Below are positions 33,755 to 41,070 of a DNA stretch of 50,682 nucleotides, in pieces. The translations under genes were made by a program, and so were the position numbers. How positions within the stretch are numbered: the first letter of the stretch is position 1; each line of letters starts with the position of its first letter. The DNA comes from a virus. Under the pieces are notes generated by a model. It was not told where the DNA came from and ran no database searches. It worked only from the letters and a program-made list of their open reading frames with translations. The DNA lies in IMG/VR virus record IMGVR_UViG_3300044712_000908, positions 1-50,682 of that record. One strand, written 5' to 3'.

Positions 33755-34241
33755 ACTCCTTCGCAACGAGGCCCGCCTCTGGCTCTACGGAGAGACGGCC
33801 GACATCGTGCCGGACACCCTGTCCGGCCTCGGGATCGGCTTTGCCCTGCGTAAGCAGGGCTGGCCTCTCGTGATCGACCTGTCTCCCGATCGCGCGGTCG
33901 TCGTCACCCGGCTGGCCTCGGCCCTGAGCATCGAGATCCGCGAAGGAGCGGAAGCCCCGACCGATCCTCCGCGGCATCCCGGCATCCGGCCGGACCTGTG
34001 TTTCTCGCAGAGCGTGAAGACGAAGGCTCCCGACAAGGCGCGCAATCTTCAGGAGAGGCTCGCGTGCGGGGCATACCCGGAGTTTCAGGCCTGGGAAAAA
34101 GAACGAGGCGCGAAGGACTGCGAGGCGCGTTGCTCCGAGGGGAATTGGGGCTGCACCCTGCCGGCCAACCACCAGGGCGACCACGTCGCTGGCTGCGGGG
34201 GCCATCCGGCTGCGAGGTGGGCGAACGAGAGGGACAAGTGA
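33723..34241 (+). CDS. LGI-module protein 1 with C-terminal Cys/His motif (172 aa)
   Basis: The start ATG lies 32 bases inside the previous gene but has an ideal AAGGAGG six bases upstream. The N-terminal part has a strand-helix-strand layout with LSGLGIGFALRK then a DLSPDRAVVVTRLASAL helix. The C-terminus has C-x3-C-x4-W-x-CT-x3-NH-x-GDHVAG-x3-H-x2-ARWA, a likely zinc site. The same tail occurs in the next gene. Function is unknown. Confidence 0.7.
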   Translation: MARPASRPLPRLLRNEARLWLYGETADIVPDTLSGLGIGFALRKQGWPLVIDLSPDRAVVVTRLASALSIEIREGAEAPTDPPRHPGIRPDLCFSQSVKTKAPDKARNLQERLACGAYPEFQAWEKERGAKDCEARCSEGNWGCTLPANHQGDHVAGCGGHPAARWANERDK

Positions 34242-34672
34242 TCCTCTACGTCACCAGGCGGAAGACGACGGCGGAGGCGGGGTCCCTCTCCGACGCTCTG
34301 TTCGCCCTCGGGATCCCGCACAAAGTGCTCCGCAAGCGGCTGCCGCACACGGTCCAAATCGCCGACGAGCACGAGGGCCTCTGCCAGAGGCTCGCCCTCG
34401 ACCTGGGGATTTCTCTGTCAACGGAGCCGATTGACCCGGAGATCCGGCCCGACCTGCACTTCGTGGGCAAGTCCTACCGCGATATGGAGCCTCGGGATGA
34501 GGTCGAGGAAGACTCCCTGTTCGGCAAGGTCAAGGGTGCCGTCTGCAACGTCACGTGCGACACGACTAGCTGGGTCTGCACGAGGGAGAAGAATCACCGC
34601 GGCGACCATGTCGCCGGGAACCGGACGCACATCGTAGCCCGCTGGGCTGGGGGAAAGGAGGCTGCCAAGTGA
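34238..34672 (+). CDS. LGI-module protein 2 with C-terminal Cys/His motif (144 aa)
   Basis: GTG 34238 overlaps the upstream stop. The N-terminal strand (VILYVTRRKT) and helix (LSDALFALGIPHKVLRK) parallel copy 1. The C-terminal motif C-x3-C-x4-W-x-CT-x3-NH-x-GDHVAG-x3-H-x2-ARWA is conserved at every listed position. The two genes clearly arose by duplication. The motif resembles small zinc motifs of phage proteins, but no function is known. Confidence 0.7.
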   Translation: MILYVTRRKTTAEAGSLSDALFALGIPHKVLRKRLPHTVQIADEHEGLCQRLALDLGISLSTEPIDPEIRPDLHFVGKSYRDMEPRDEVEEDSLFGKVKGAVCNVTCDTTSWVCTREKNHRGDHVAGNRTHIVARWAGGKEAAK

Positions 34673-35115
34673 TTCACATTGCGTTGACAAGTAAGCGCAG
34701 TCTCTCTCCTGCCGTGGACGTCGAGGTGATCCTCGACGGGCTCGGGTACGAGGTCGCGGCGACGCAGCCGAACCTGCTCGTGGTCGACACGGAGGAGGCC
34801 GCAGACGCGGCGATCCGGTGCGCCCTCAATCTTGGGCACGTGGCGCGCGCCCTCACTCCGGAGGAGCCGCTCCCGGAAGACTCCTATGTCTGCCGGAGCC
34901 GCGTCTCGAAGAAGTATTTCCTCCTGGGTGTGAAAAGAGACGGAAACGGAAGCTGGGGGCCGAAAGACCCGCGCAAGAGCTACGTCGCTCCGCTGGCCTG
35001 GTGGAAGAAGGTGATGACAGAGGTGTGGCAGAACCAGGATTTTATCGCGAACGCGGAGCTGGTGCCGTTGGATGCTGCGCTGGCAGAGAGCCAGCCGCGA
35101 AAGGAGCAGGCATGA
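34669..35115 (+). CDS. LGI-module protein 3 (148 aa)
   Basis: The N-terminus (VIHIALTSKRS) and helix with DGLGYEVA, then LLVVDTEEAADAAIRCALNL, repeat the strand-helix-strand-helix layout of copies 1 and 2. The C-terminal half differs: it lacks the Cys/His tail and carries an aromatic segment (YVAPLAWWKKVMTEVW). GTG 34669 overlaps the previous stop. Function is unknown. Confidence 0.62.
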   Translation: MIHIALTSKRSLSPAVDVEVILDGLGYEVAATQPNLLVVDTEEAADAAIRCALNLGHVARALTPEEPLPEDSYVCRSRVSKKYFLLGVKRDGNGSWGPKDPRKSYVAPLAWWKKVMTEVWQNQDFIANAELVPLDAALAESQPRKEQA

Positions 35116-35558
35116 CCAAAAGACCGCAGGGCGCAGTCACGTACAAGGTGTTCTACCGTGACGCGGATCCGGATCACGGCAACAGCCACGAGCACATCGC
35201 CGATGCGCTCCAGGGGCTCGGGATCTGGGCGAAGGCAGACGACAACCGCGGGAATGCGGTCGGAGACCTCACCGTCGGCCCGGAGCACATCGCCGCAGCG
35301 AGGGCCGTCGCGACCAGCATGAGACTCCGTCTCTGGGCGCGACACGACCCGGGGCCGAAGGGCGAGGAAGGGGACACGCACGGCTGGCGCCCGTGTCCGA
35401 AGTGCGGCGGCTGCCCGAGCGGCTTCTGCGAGTGCGACTGCAACGGCACCCGGAAGGTGAAGGCCACGCTTCACGTGAAGCTCCGCGACATCGTGGACCG
35501 CCGTCGCAACCTGAAGGTGAAGCGAGCGAAGCTCCCCCGCAGGAAGGAGGTCGCATGA
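35112..35558 (+). CDS. LGI-module protein 4 with Cys-rich segment (148 aa)
   Basis: The N-terminal layout (VTYKVFYRDAD, IADALQGLGIWAK, HIAAARAVATSMRLRLW) is like copies 1-3. The C-terminal half has a dense cysteine cluster, CPKCGGCPSGFCECDC, which could bind one or two zinc ions, and a basic tail. It overlaps the preceding gene by ATGA. Confidence 0.62.
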   Translation: MTKRPQGAVTYKVFYRDADPDHGNSHEHIADALQGLGIWAKADDNRGNAVGDLTVGPEHIAAARAVATSMRLRLWARHDPGPKGEEGDTHGWRPCPKCGGCPSGFCECDCNGTRKVKATLHVKLRDIVDRRRNLKVKRAKLPRRKEVA

Positions 35559-35794
35559 CGAACCCCGACGATCCGCAGGTCTACTACGACACGCTGCAAA
35601 AGCTGGCGAAAAAGATCGAGGCGGAGCCAAGCAACGACGCCGCTGCGATGTTCGCCGCGACGGCGATGGCTGCGCTCTGGGTGACGCTCGACACGCTCAT
35701 CAAGATGGGCCACCCGCTGCCCAAGGAGTGGAACTTGGGCACGGGGGGCACGGAAGGAGGTGGCTCCAATGGCGGTGGACCGCAGGCTCCATAA
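35555..35794 (+). CDS. Small protein, unknown (79 aa)
   Basis: A helical N-terminus (YYDTLQKLAKKIEAE) and Ala-rich middle helix precede a Gly-rich tail (GTGGTEGGGSNGGG). It has an AAGGAGG ribosome site and an ATGA overlap with the upstream gene. The last 26 bases overlap the next gene. No family was recognised. Confidence 0.55.
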   Translation: MTNPDDPQVYYDTLQKLAKKIEAEPSNDAAAMFAATAMAALWVTLDTLIKMGHPLPKEWNLGTGGTEGGGSNGGGPQAP

Positions 35795-36047
35795 GCTGGC
35801 CCTGAAGGCGCTCCGCGAGTCGCTCCGGGGGCTCAACATGACGACGCGCGTTTGCTCGGAGTGCGGCCTCACCGTCTACGAGAACCGCGACGAGCAGAAG
35901 ATGTACGTCGAGACGCTGGCGATGATCCGCAAGCTGAATGCTTGGGTCGCGAATCCCAAGCACGGAGGTGAGCATGAAAAGAAAGGGGAAGCGCATGGGC
36001 ACACCACTGAAGCTGGCAACGGAGGAAGCGACCCCGATCACGGATGA
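35769..36047 (+). CDS. Small protein with CxxC motif, unknown (92 aa)
   Basis: ATG 35769 has GGAAGGAGG upstream. A basic helix (RRLHKLALKALRESLRGL) is followed by VCSECGLTVYE, half of a zinc ribbon, and a disordered His/Gly tail. The tail overlaps the next gene by 74 bases, so the true end of function may be earlier. Confidence 0.52.
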   Translation: MAVDRRLHKLALKALRESLRGLNMTTRVCSECGLTVYENRDEQKMYVETLAMIRKLNAWVANPKHGGEHEKKGEAHGHTTEAGNGGSDPDHG

Positions 36048-36414
36048 CCTCTCCCGAAACTGGGGGGAGATCGCAAGCGCCATGAAGGACATGGCCGCCT
36101 ACTACGGATACGAGGGAGAGATGCCGGAGCATGTCATCGCCGCCCTCGGTGACGACAAGGGAGCGACTCCGGTCGACCACCGGAAGCGAGTGCTCCAGAA
36201 GCTACACATCTGGCTCCTCGTGAAGTGGGCGAAGGGCGAGATCCCCGGGCCGGCTACCGCAGCGAACCTGGAGATCCGAGCGAAGAAGGCCGAGTCCGCA
36301 GCCGAGTGGTTCAAGAAGATGCACCAGAAGGAGTCCGCCGCGAAGCAGGCTGCGAAGGCAGCCGAGATCCGCAAGACGAAGCCGACCGCCGCCGCCGACA
36401 AGCGGTGGTGGTAG
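35974..36414 (+). CDS. Helical protein, unknown (146 aa)
   Basis: ATG 35974 follows CGGAGG; a second possible start at 35995 follows AAAGGGG. It has a basic N-terminus, a middle region (MAAYYGYEGEMPEHVIAALG) and a strongly charged Ala/Lys helix at the end (EIRAKKAESAAEWFKKM). It may bind DNA. No family was recognised. Confidence 0.55.
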   Translation: MKRKGKRMGTPLKLATEEATPITDDLSRNWGEIASAMKDMAAYYGYEGEMPEHVIAALGDDKGATPVDHRKRVLQKLHIWLLVKWAKGEIPGPATAANLEIRAKKAESAAEWFKKMHQKESAAKQAAKAAEIRKTKPTAAADKRWW

Positions 36415-36430
36415 CGAAAGGAGACCACCA
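36406..36430 (+). promoter_or_regulatory. Hairpin presenting the ribosome site in its loop
   Basis: TGGTGGT / ACCACCA encloses an 11-nt loop containing AAAGGAG, and the 3' arm ends at the A of ATG 36430. The 5' arm lies in the last codons and before the stop of the preceding gene, so translation of that gene would melt it. This suggests coupled or regulated initiation. Confidence 0.45.
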
Positions 36431-36714
36431 TGGCAGAGCACATGGAGATCACGATGAAGCTGAACGACGACAAGGGGATGTGGGTCCTGACGTGTCGGTG
36501 GCGGGGGCAGCTTGCCTTCGCCATGGCGCACCCGGACAAGGAGCACGTCCGGCCGTTCTTCGACCTGCTCACGAGGGCGGAGGAGCAGGGACCGTCGGCC
36601 CTGGTCGGCGCGATCATGGGCATCCGCAAGGCCGCGGAGTCCGTCGGAGCCAGCGTCGCGGAGGGGAACACCGCCGAGGGCGCCGCCATGGCAAAGCTGA
36701 TCGGAGAGGGGTAG
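36430..36714 (+). CDS. Small protein, unknown (94 aa)
   Basis: The beta-strand N-terminus (HMEITMKLNDDKGMWVLTCR) and a C-terminal helix pair suggest a compact alpha/beta fold. A strong AAAGGAG ribosome site lies in the hairpin at 36406-36430. No family was recognised. Confidence 0.6.
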   Translation: MAEHMEITMKLNDDKGMWVLTCRWRGQLAFAMAHPDKEHVRPFFDLLTRAEEQGPSALVGAIMGIRKAAESVGASVAEGNTAEGAAMAKLIGEG

Positions 36715-36716
36715 CC

Positions 36717-36890
36717 ATGCGCGACTTCCTCACGGGCGTGCTCTGCATCTTCATCCCGGCCGCGCTGCTCTACCAGATCCTCACCGGACAGTCGGTCAAG
36801 GCCGCGCTTCTACTCGTGTCCTGGCCGATCCTCGTCCTCGTGCTCGTGTTCCTGGAGAGGGGGACCCATGGCAAGGTTCCGCCTCGATAA
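36717..36890 (+). CDS. Small membrane protein, two predicted segments (57 aa)
   Basis: Hydrophobic segments are at residues 5-20 (LTGVLCIFIPAALLYQ) and 28-46 (AALLLVSWPILVLVLVFLE), joined by a short polar loop. It overlaps the following protease-like gene by 23 bases. It is probably an inner-membrane protein; no family was recognised. Confidence 0.58.
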   Translation: MRDFLTGVLCIFIPAALLYQILTGQSVKAALLLVSWPILVLVLVFLERGTHGKVPPR

Positions 36891-37281
36891 CTGGAAGCGA
36901 TGGAGGGGCAACTGCTACGAGGCCGCCTTCGCGTTCCAGAGCAGGCACCCCAAGGCCATGCTCGTACACGGTATGCCCGTCGGACGCGGCAAGGAGAACG
37001 CGGGCCAGCGTTTCGGGCACGCCTGGTGCGAGATGGACGGGCAGGTGTACGACATCACGCTTCCCGGCGGCACGCGCGGGATGCACCCGCTCCTCTACTA
37101 TGCTCTCGGCGACCTCGTTTACGAGAAGCATACGTGGCGCTACGACCGCGAACGTGCCTGCGTAATGGCGCTGCGCTTCGGCCACTACGGACCGTGGGAG
37201 GGGCCTGAAGCCGAGCCCCCGCTGCGTTCGCAGCCGACACGGAAGGCCCGCCGAAAGGGCCGAAAAGCCTCCCCCGTCTAG
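36868..37281 (+). CDS. Transglutaminase-like cysteine protease candidate (137 aa)
   Basis: The order of putative catalytic residues fits the papain/transglutaminase fold: C16 in GNCYEAAFAF, H51 in RFGHAWCEMD and D62 in VYDITLPGG. The spacing is compact. No signal peptide is seen, so it would act in the host cytoplasm, perhaps on a host protein. The C-terminal 30 residues are a basic tail. The stop lies in the hairpin at 37276. Activity is inferred from motif order only. Confidence 0.65.
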   Translation: MARFRLDNWKRWRGNCYEAAFAFQSRHPKAMLVHGMPVGRGKENAGQRFGHAWCEMDGQVYDITLPGGTRGMHPLLYYALGDLVYEKHTWRYDRERACVMALRFGHYGPWEGPEAEPPLRSQPTRKARRKGRKASPV

Positions 37282-37292
37282 CTTCGCTAGAC
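37276..37292 (+). terminator. Hairpin GTCTAGC-TTC-GCTAGAC after the protease gene
   Basis: It is a perfect 7-bp stem over the TAG stop, followed by ACCCAAAAAGG rather than a U-tract. It separates the upstream genes from promoter-like P2, so a weak terminator or message-end hairpin is plausible. Confidence 0.5.
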
Positions 37293-37305
37293 CCAAAAAG
37301 GTCTA

Positions 37306-37333
37306 TTGCATTTCGGAATGGCGGCGATAAGCT
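37306..37333 (+). promoter_or_regulatory. Promoter-like element P2
   Basis: TTGCAT (37306-37311) and TAAGCT (37328-37333) are separated by 16 bases in a 92-nt gap. The flanking sequence resembles P1 at 30408. It would drive the genes from 37374, including the recombination set. Confidence 0.5.
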
Positions 37334-37373
37334 GGCCGGCATCGCATTAGCACACCCGAAAGGAGATCGCTAC

Positions 37374-38045
37374 ATGGGCATGACAGGTCGCACCACCAGC
37401 CCCTACGTGCTGGAGCGCATCAAGGCGTTTCAGGAGAAGGCGCGCATCGTGAAGAAGATGCTCGGGAACAAGGCCCTTGCGGCGCAGGACTACGCGGCCG
37501 TGAAGGAGGAGGTGAACGACAAGCTGCGGGCCATGGAGCTGGGGGACGTGAGCGACACGTGGCTGCGGATGGCGCGCCACGAGGCGCGCAGGGAGCACGG
37601 GCTCCCGAGCGACGCGCTCGACAGCCCGGAGAACAACGAGGCGCTGCGCTACAAGACCGCGCTCGACATCGCGAGAGAGCGCCACGGGGACGTGACGCAG
37701 AGCGACCTCCAGGCGGCCGTCCGCGAGCGGCTCGGAGGCGGCCGGTCGATCGGGTCCAGTACCGCCACGAAGGCGATCCGCCAGGTGCAGAAGGAGATCG
37801 TCCGGTCGACCCGGACGACGCCGGCGAACGGAGCCCCGGCGCAGGAGGCCCGCGCCGTGCTGGACGACCTCGCCAAGAGGGCAGCCGGCTTGCTCTCGGC
37901 GGACGCCGAGGCGGCGCTGGGGCTCGCGGCGGAGGCCTTGCACCGCGAGGGCATCATCACGCTCACCCTCTCCATCAACCCCGACGGCAAGGCGAGCTAC
38001 ATCGCTGAGAAGCGGACCATTTCCGAGGTCAAGGGCAGCATCTAA
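37374..38045 (+). CDS. Possible DNA-binding protein, unknown (223 aa)
   Basis: The first half is helical and charged. Residues 105-140 (SDLQAAVRERLGGGRSIGSS then TATKAIRQVQKEI) resemble a KfrA-like winged helix segment in which a small region follows a GR-rich turn. The C-terminus has a beta hairpin (ITLTLSINPDGKASYIAEKR). It is the first gene after P2 and has a strong AAAGGAG site. The HTH reading is tentative. Confidence 0.6.
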   Translation: MGMTGRTTSPYVLERIKAFQEKARIVKKMLGNKALAAQDYAAVKEEVNDKLRAMELGDVSDTWLRMARHEARREHGLPSDALDSPENNEALRYKTALDIARERHGDVTQSDLQAAVRERLGGGRSIGSSTATKAIRQVQKEIVRSTRTTPANGAPAQEARAVLDDLAKRAAGLLSADAEAALGLAAEALHREGIITLTLSINPDGKASYIAEKRTISEVKGSI

Positions 38046-38061
38046 CGAAAGGAGCTACTCG

Positions 38062-38742
38062 ATGGCGTACACGATGAAGGCTCGGCTGGCGGCTCTGGCG
38101 AAGGCGCGGGCGGCCCGGTGGCCGAAGCACAAGGACGACGGACAGGCAGCTCCGGCTCCGTCTGCCCCGGAGCCCCCCGAGGGGGTCTACACCCCGAAGC
38201 CTTCCGCCTACTTCGACAGGTTCGTGGAGCAGTGGCACGAAATCACGAGGAAGGAGACGGCAAGCCACTTCGACTACTTCCGCCTGCTTTCGCAGTGGCT
38301 CAAGACGGCGCCCGCTGGCACCGGGGCACGGCTCTCCAGAACCCTCGGGTACAACCCGCAGTGGGCCAGCAACAACATCCGGCCCATCAGGATTTTCGGC
38401 GAGACGGCCTGCCGCGACCTCGCCCTCAAGCACGGCTGGTCCTGGGGCGACATGCGCCTGCTCTCCGCCTGCCCTCGGGACCGCACGCTCCTCCTCGAAC
38501 GCGCCCTGCGAGGCGAGGACCGCCGCAACGTCATGGCGGCGGTCCTGTCTACGTTCGCAGGAGGACGGGTCGCCACGCCACAGGCGCGGCGGGTCTTCCT
38601 GCGAATGATCGACAAGGCGTCCCCGACGCAGATCGTGAAGTGGATGACGGAGTACGTGTCGTCCTGCGCTCCGGCGAGGGCCGCCTCGATCCTCCGAGGC
38701 CTGACGATCCTGACGTCGGGAGGGCCAGGGAGGTCGGCATGA
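38062..38742 (+). CDS. Unknown helical protein (226 aa)
   Basis: After a basic Ala/Pro N-terminus come segments YFDRFVEQWHEITRKETA, SRTLGYNPQWASNN and WGDMRLLSACPRDRTLLLE, suggesting an all-helical fold with a possible HTH near the middle. It directly follows the gene at 37374 with an AAAGGAG site. With no replication protein recognised elsewhere, both genes are candidates for an unrecognised initiator or loader, but nothing in the sequence proves it. Confidence 0.6.
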   Translation: MAYTMKARLAALAKARAARWPKHKDDGQAAPAPSAPEPPEGVYTPKPSAYFDRFVEQWHEITRKETASHFDYFRLLSQWLKTAPAGTGARLSRTLGYNPQWASNNIRPIRIFGETACRDLALKHGWSWGDMRLLSACPRDRTLLLERALRGEDRRNVMAAVLSTFAGGRVATPQARRVFLRMIDKASPTQIVKWMTEYVSSCAPARAASILRGLTILTSGGPGRSA

Positions 38743-38924
38743 GCCAGCGAATGGTGCAGGAGATCCAGGCCGCACGGCAGCACGTCGACAAGGGGCTCAT
38801 CGAGTACCTGGCCGGCAACCGACGGAGGGCGATGGACCAGATCGCCCGAGCGGAGGCCATCCTGTCCGGCCTCAAGCACGCCCTAAAGTCCCAGGTCGGA
38901 AAGGGGAGAGCGAATGGAGCCTAA
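38739..38924 (+). CDS. Small helical protein, unknown (61 aa)
   Basis: It has two predicted helices (MVQEIQAARQHVDKGLIEYL and MDQIARAEAILSGLKHAL) linked by a short basic turn, like an antiparallel hairpin. It overlaps its neighbours at both ends. No family was recognised. Confidence 0.58.
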   Translation: MSQRMVQEIQAARQHVDKGLIEYLAGNRRRAMDQIARAEAILSGLKHALKSQVGKGRANGA

Positions 38925-39762
38925 AGATAAGACCGCGCCCCGCGAGACGGGGACGCCCAATGCGACCGCATGGCAGAAGGCGTGCGGCGGGTCCGTCGTC
39001 GCGTTGCCCGACGGGTATCGCCTGGGAGTGACGGCCAAGACGAGGCGCGACCCTATGGCCCGCTACGCCTCTCAGGAATTCATCCCGGTGATTCCTGAGC
39101 GTTGGCTCTGGACGGTCGAGAAATGGCCGGGCCCTGTCGTGATTGCGCAGGGCGAGGCGGAGACTGTTCCCGCCGCGAAGGCCGCGGCCGAAGCGGCATG
39201 GTCCCGGGCGCCCCGCGAGACGGGGACGACGCCCGCGGAGCGCGAGGCCCGCTCGTCGGTTCGCCTTGACGGGGAGACTCACTGCGTCGATGCCCCGGGG
39301 CCGGGCGACTTCGCCGCGAGGCTCGATGCATTCGCGAAGGAGGAGCGCACCGACGCCCGACTCGCGCACATGGGCTACGAGTCCACGCCGAGCTACGGGA
39401 CCGCCCGTGCCGCGGTCCTCGCGGAGTACGAGAGGGTCGCGGAGACGCTGCGCCTGACGCGGGACGGGGCCGACTTCCTTGTCGATGCCGAGGAGAAGCG
39501 CCAAGAGGCGGAGGCCCTACTGCGCGTCGCCCGGTCGCAGCGCGACACCCTCGAAGCCGCCCTCGCTGCCGAGCACGCGCGCGCCGAGGAGGCCCGCGCC
39601 GCGCTCCGGGAGGCCGCCGAGGGCCTGGACCTCGCCGCCCGATGGCTGCACCTCTCGGGAGCCCCGCACTCAGCCACCACGACCGAACTCGCCGCAGACC
39701 GGGCTCGTCGCCTGGCCGCCTCCCCCGGCGCGGACGACGGAGCAGAGAAGGAGAAAGCATGA
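38914..39762 (+). CDS. Coiled-coil protein with internal repeat (282 aa)
   Basis: An N-terminal domain of about 90 residues contains VVALPDGYRLGVTAKTRRD, and a coiled coil (EEKRQEAEALLRVARSQRD onward) covers the last third. A segment PRETGT occurs twice, near residues 9 and 100, encoded by a 21-bp direct repeat. The start overlaps the preceding gene. Function is unknown. Confidence 0.58.
   Translation: MEPKDKTAPRETGTPNATAWQKACGGSVVALPDGYRLGVTAKTRRDPMARYASQEFIPVIPERWLWTVEKWPGPVVIAQGEAETVPAAKAAAEAAWSRAPRETGTTPAEREARSSVRLDGETHCVDAPGPGDFAARLDAFAKEERTDARLAHMGYESTPSYGTARAAVLAEYERVAETLRLTRDGADFLVDAEEKRQEAEALLRVARSQRDTLEAALAAEHARAEEARAALREAAEGLDLAARWLHLSGAPHSATTTELAADRARRLAASPGADDGAEKEKA
38935..39228 (+). 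repeat. 21-bp direct repeat (38935-38955 and 39208-39228)
   Basis: The two identical 21-base copies are 273 bp apart, exactly 91 codons, and keep the same reading frame. Each copy contains a small inverted repeat CCCCG-CGAGA-CGGGG. Recombination between copies would delete 91 codons without a frameshift. Confidence 0.7.
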
Positions 39763-40067
39763 GCGACCGCAAGCCGAGGATCTTCGCGTTCGTGAACGGC
39801 GGCATCCCGGGCCTGCTTCACGTCGTCGCGCTCGCGGAGGACGGGTCCTGCCTCGCGGGGCACGGATCGTCCAACGTCGAGTGGGCGCGCCACGACATCG
39901 GGATCGGGTCGGACTGGAAGCACGACCTATACGCCGCGCACTACCCGGCCGGCTACGAGGTGGAGTGGGTGGACGATCCGCCGTCGCACCCCGAGTGCGC
40001 AGCGGCCATCGCGAAGGCGAACGCCGGGCCCCTCGCGGACGGGACGAAGGGAGAGACGACGCCGTGA
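39759..40067 (+). CDS. Small phage protein, unknown (102 aa)
   Basis: It begins RKPRIFAFVNGGIPGLLHVV and continues ALAEDGSCLAGHGSSNVEWARHDIG, a pattern I have seen in conserved phage hypotheticals, with a small alpha/beta fold likely. The tail (VDDPPSHPECAAAIAKAN) is helical. It overlaps the genes on both sides by four bases. Confidence 0.6.
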   Translation: MSDRKPRIFAFVNGGIPGLLHVVALAEDGSCLAGHGSSNVEWARHDIGIGSDWKHDLYAAHYPAGYEVEWVDDPPSHPECAAAIAKANAGPLADGTKGETTP

Positions 40068-40414
40068 TCAACGTGCTCGAAGAAACGTGCCGGGACCTCC
40101 GCGCCCGCCTCGCCGCCGCAGAGCGCTCCGTCGAGGCCCTCCGTGGAGTCGAGGCGCTGCTACAGGACCAGATCGACAAGCGCACCGCAGCCCTGGGGGC
40201 GCTCCGCGAGAGGGTCCGCGCGCTGGCCGAGGAGTGGGAGCGGCTCGAACGCGAGTACCGCGGCCTGTACGAGCGGTGCATGGCGAAGGGGGACGAGACG
40301 GCGGTGGACTCGGGCCGGGACGCTCGCAAGCGCGAGAAGATCCACCGGGACCATGCCGCCGCGCTCCGGGGCCTCCTCGCCTCGGGGTCGGACGAAGGAA
40401 GGGAGGGGACATGA
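40064..40414 (+). CDS. Coiled-coil protein, unknown (116 aa)
   Basis: GTG 40064 is coupled to the upstream stop. Nearly the whole length is a heptad-like Glu/Arg/Leu helix (LRERVRALAEEWERLEREYR). The protein is probably a dimeric coiled coil. No domain was recognised. Confidence 0.58.
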   Translation: MINVLEETCRDLRARLAAAERSVEALRGVEALLQDQIDKRTAALGALRERVRALAEEWERLEREYRGLYERCMAKGDETAVDSGRDARKREKIHRDHAAALRGLLASGSDEGREGT

Positions 40415-40647
40415 GCCGGACGCGCAAGGGGGCGAAGGGCCCAGGGTACGAGGTCCCCCGCAAGCGCGAGGGGAAGCGGGGGTGGAGAGATCCCGGCCCC
40501 GTCGCCAAGCGGAAGGCCCACCGCTACGAGCGAGAGCAAGGGAAGGAGGCCGCACGTGAGCCAGGGGCGACGAACGAAGACGGAACACGCAGGAGCCAAG
40601 AACGGCGGCGGCTACTGGGGACACCGTGCGGAGGCGAAAACCGTTAG
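40411..40647 (+). CDS. Small basic protein, unknown (78 aa)
   Basis: It is very rich in Arg, Lys and Gly (TRKGAKGPGYEVPRKREGKR), probably disordered and nucleic-acid binding. It overlaps the previous gene by ATGA and the next by 92 bases in another frame. The last 30 residues are therefore less certain than the start. Confidence 0.5.
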   Translation: MSRTRKGAKGPGYEVPRKREGKRGWRDPGPVAKRKAHRYEREQGKEAAREPGATNEDGTRRSQERRRLLGTPCGGENR

Positions 40648-40882
40648 CCGGCGCCTCCGGCGTCGCCGAGATCGCCAGGCAGTGGACGAACAGGTCAAGG
40701 AAACCACCGAGCCGAAGGACCAGACGAAGGACTACGACCGGATCATCGGGATGCTGGAGGCAGACACCGAGCCGACCATCACGCTCGATGAGGCCGACTA
40801 TCGCAGGTACGTCCAGGACGAGTGGGACTGGACGAGCCAGTGGAAGACGACGAACGCGGCCTACGGCGTGGAGGACGAATGA
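40556..40882 (+). CDS. Small basic-to-acidic protein, unknown (108 aa)
   Basis: GTG 40556 has AAGGAGG seven bases upstream. The N-terminal third (KNGGGYWGHRAEAKTVSRRL) is strongly basic and the rest is acidic with aromatic residues (RRYVQDEWDWTSQW). It overlaps the next gene by four bases. No family was recognised. Confidence 0.56.
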   Translation: MSQGRRTKTEHAGAKNGGGYWGHRAEAKTVSRRLRRRRDRQAVDEQVKETTEPKDQTKDYDRIIGMLEADTEPTITLDEADYRRYVQDEWDWTSQWKTTNAAYGVEDE

Positions 40883-41070
40883 GCCAGAAGGCCACCGCGT
40901 TCGACCGATTCGAGCGAGCGATGCGCGACCTTGTGCGCGTGCTCGATGACGCGCAGGCGAAGGGCGACATCAAGGACGACAGCCCAGAGGGCCGGCTTCG
41001 CCGGGACCTCAAGATGGCGCTGATGATCTACGACGACGCGGAGGCCAGGAAGGGAGAGGGCAATGAGTGA
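40879..41070 (+). CDS. Small helical protein, unknown (63 aa)
   Basis: It is a single charged helical unit (FERAMRDLVRVLDDAQAKGD, then LRRDLKMALMIYDDAEARK). It overlaps the exonuclease gene by 8 bases, so it may be co-produced with it. No family was recognised. Confidence 0.57.
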   Translation: MSQKATAFDRFERAMRDLVRVLDDAQAKGDIKDDSPEGRLRRDLKMALMIYDDAEARKGEGNE

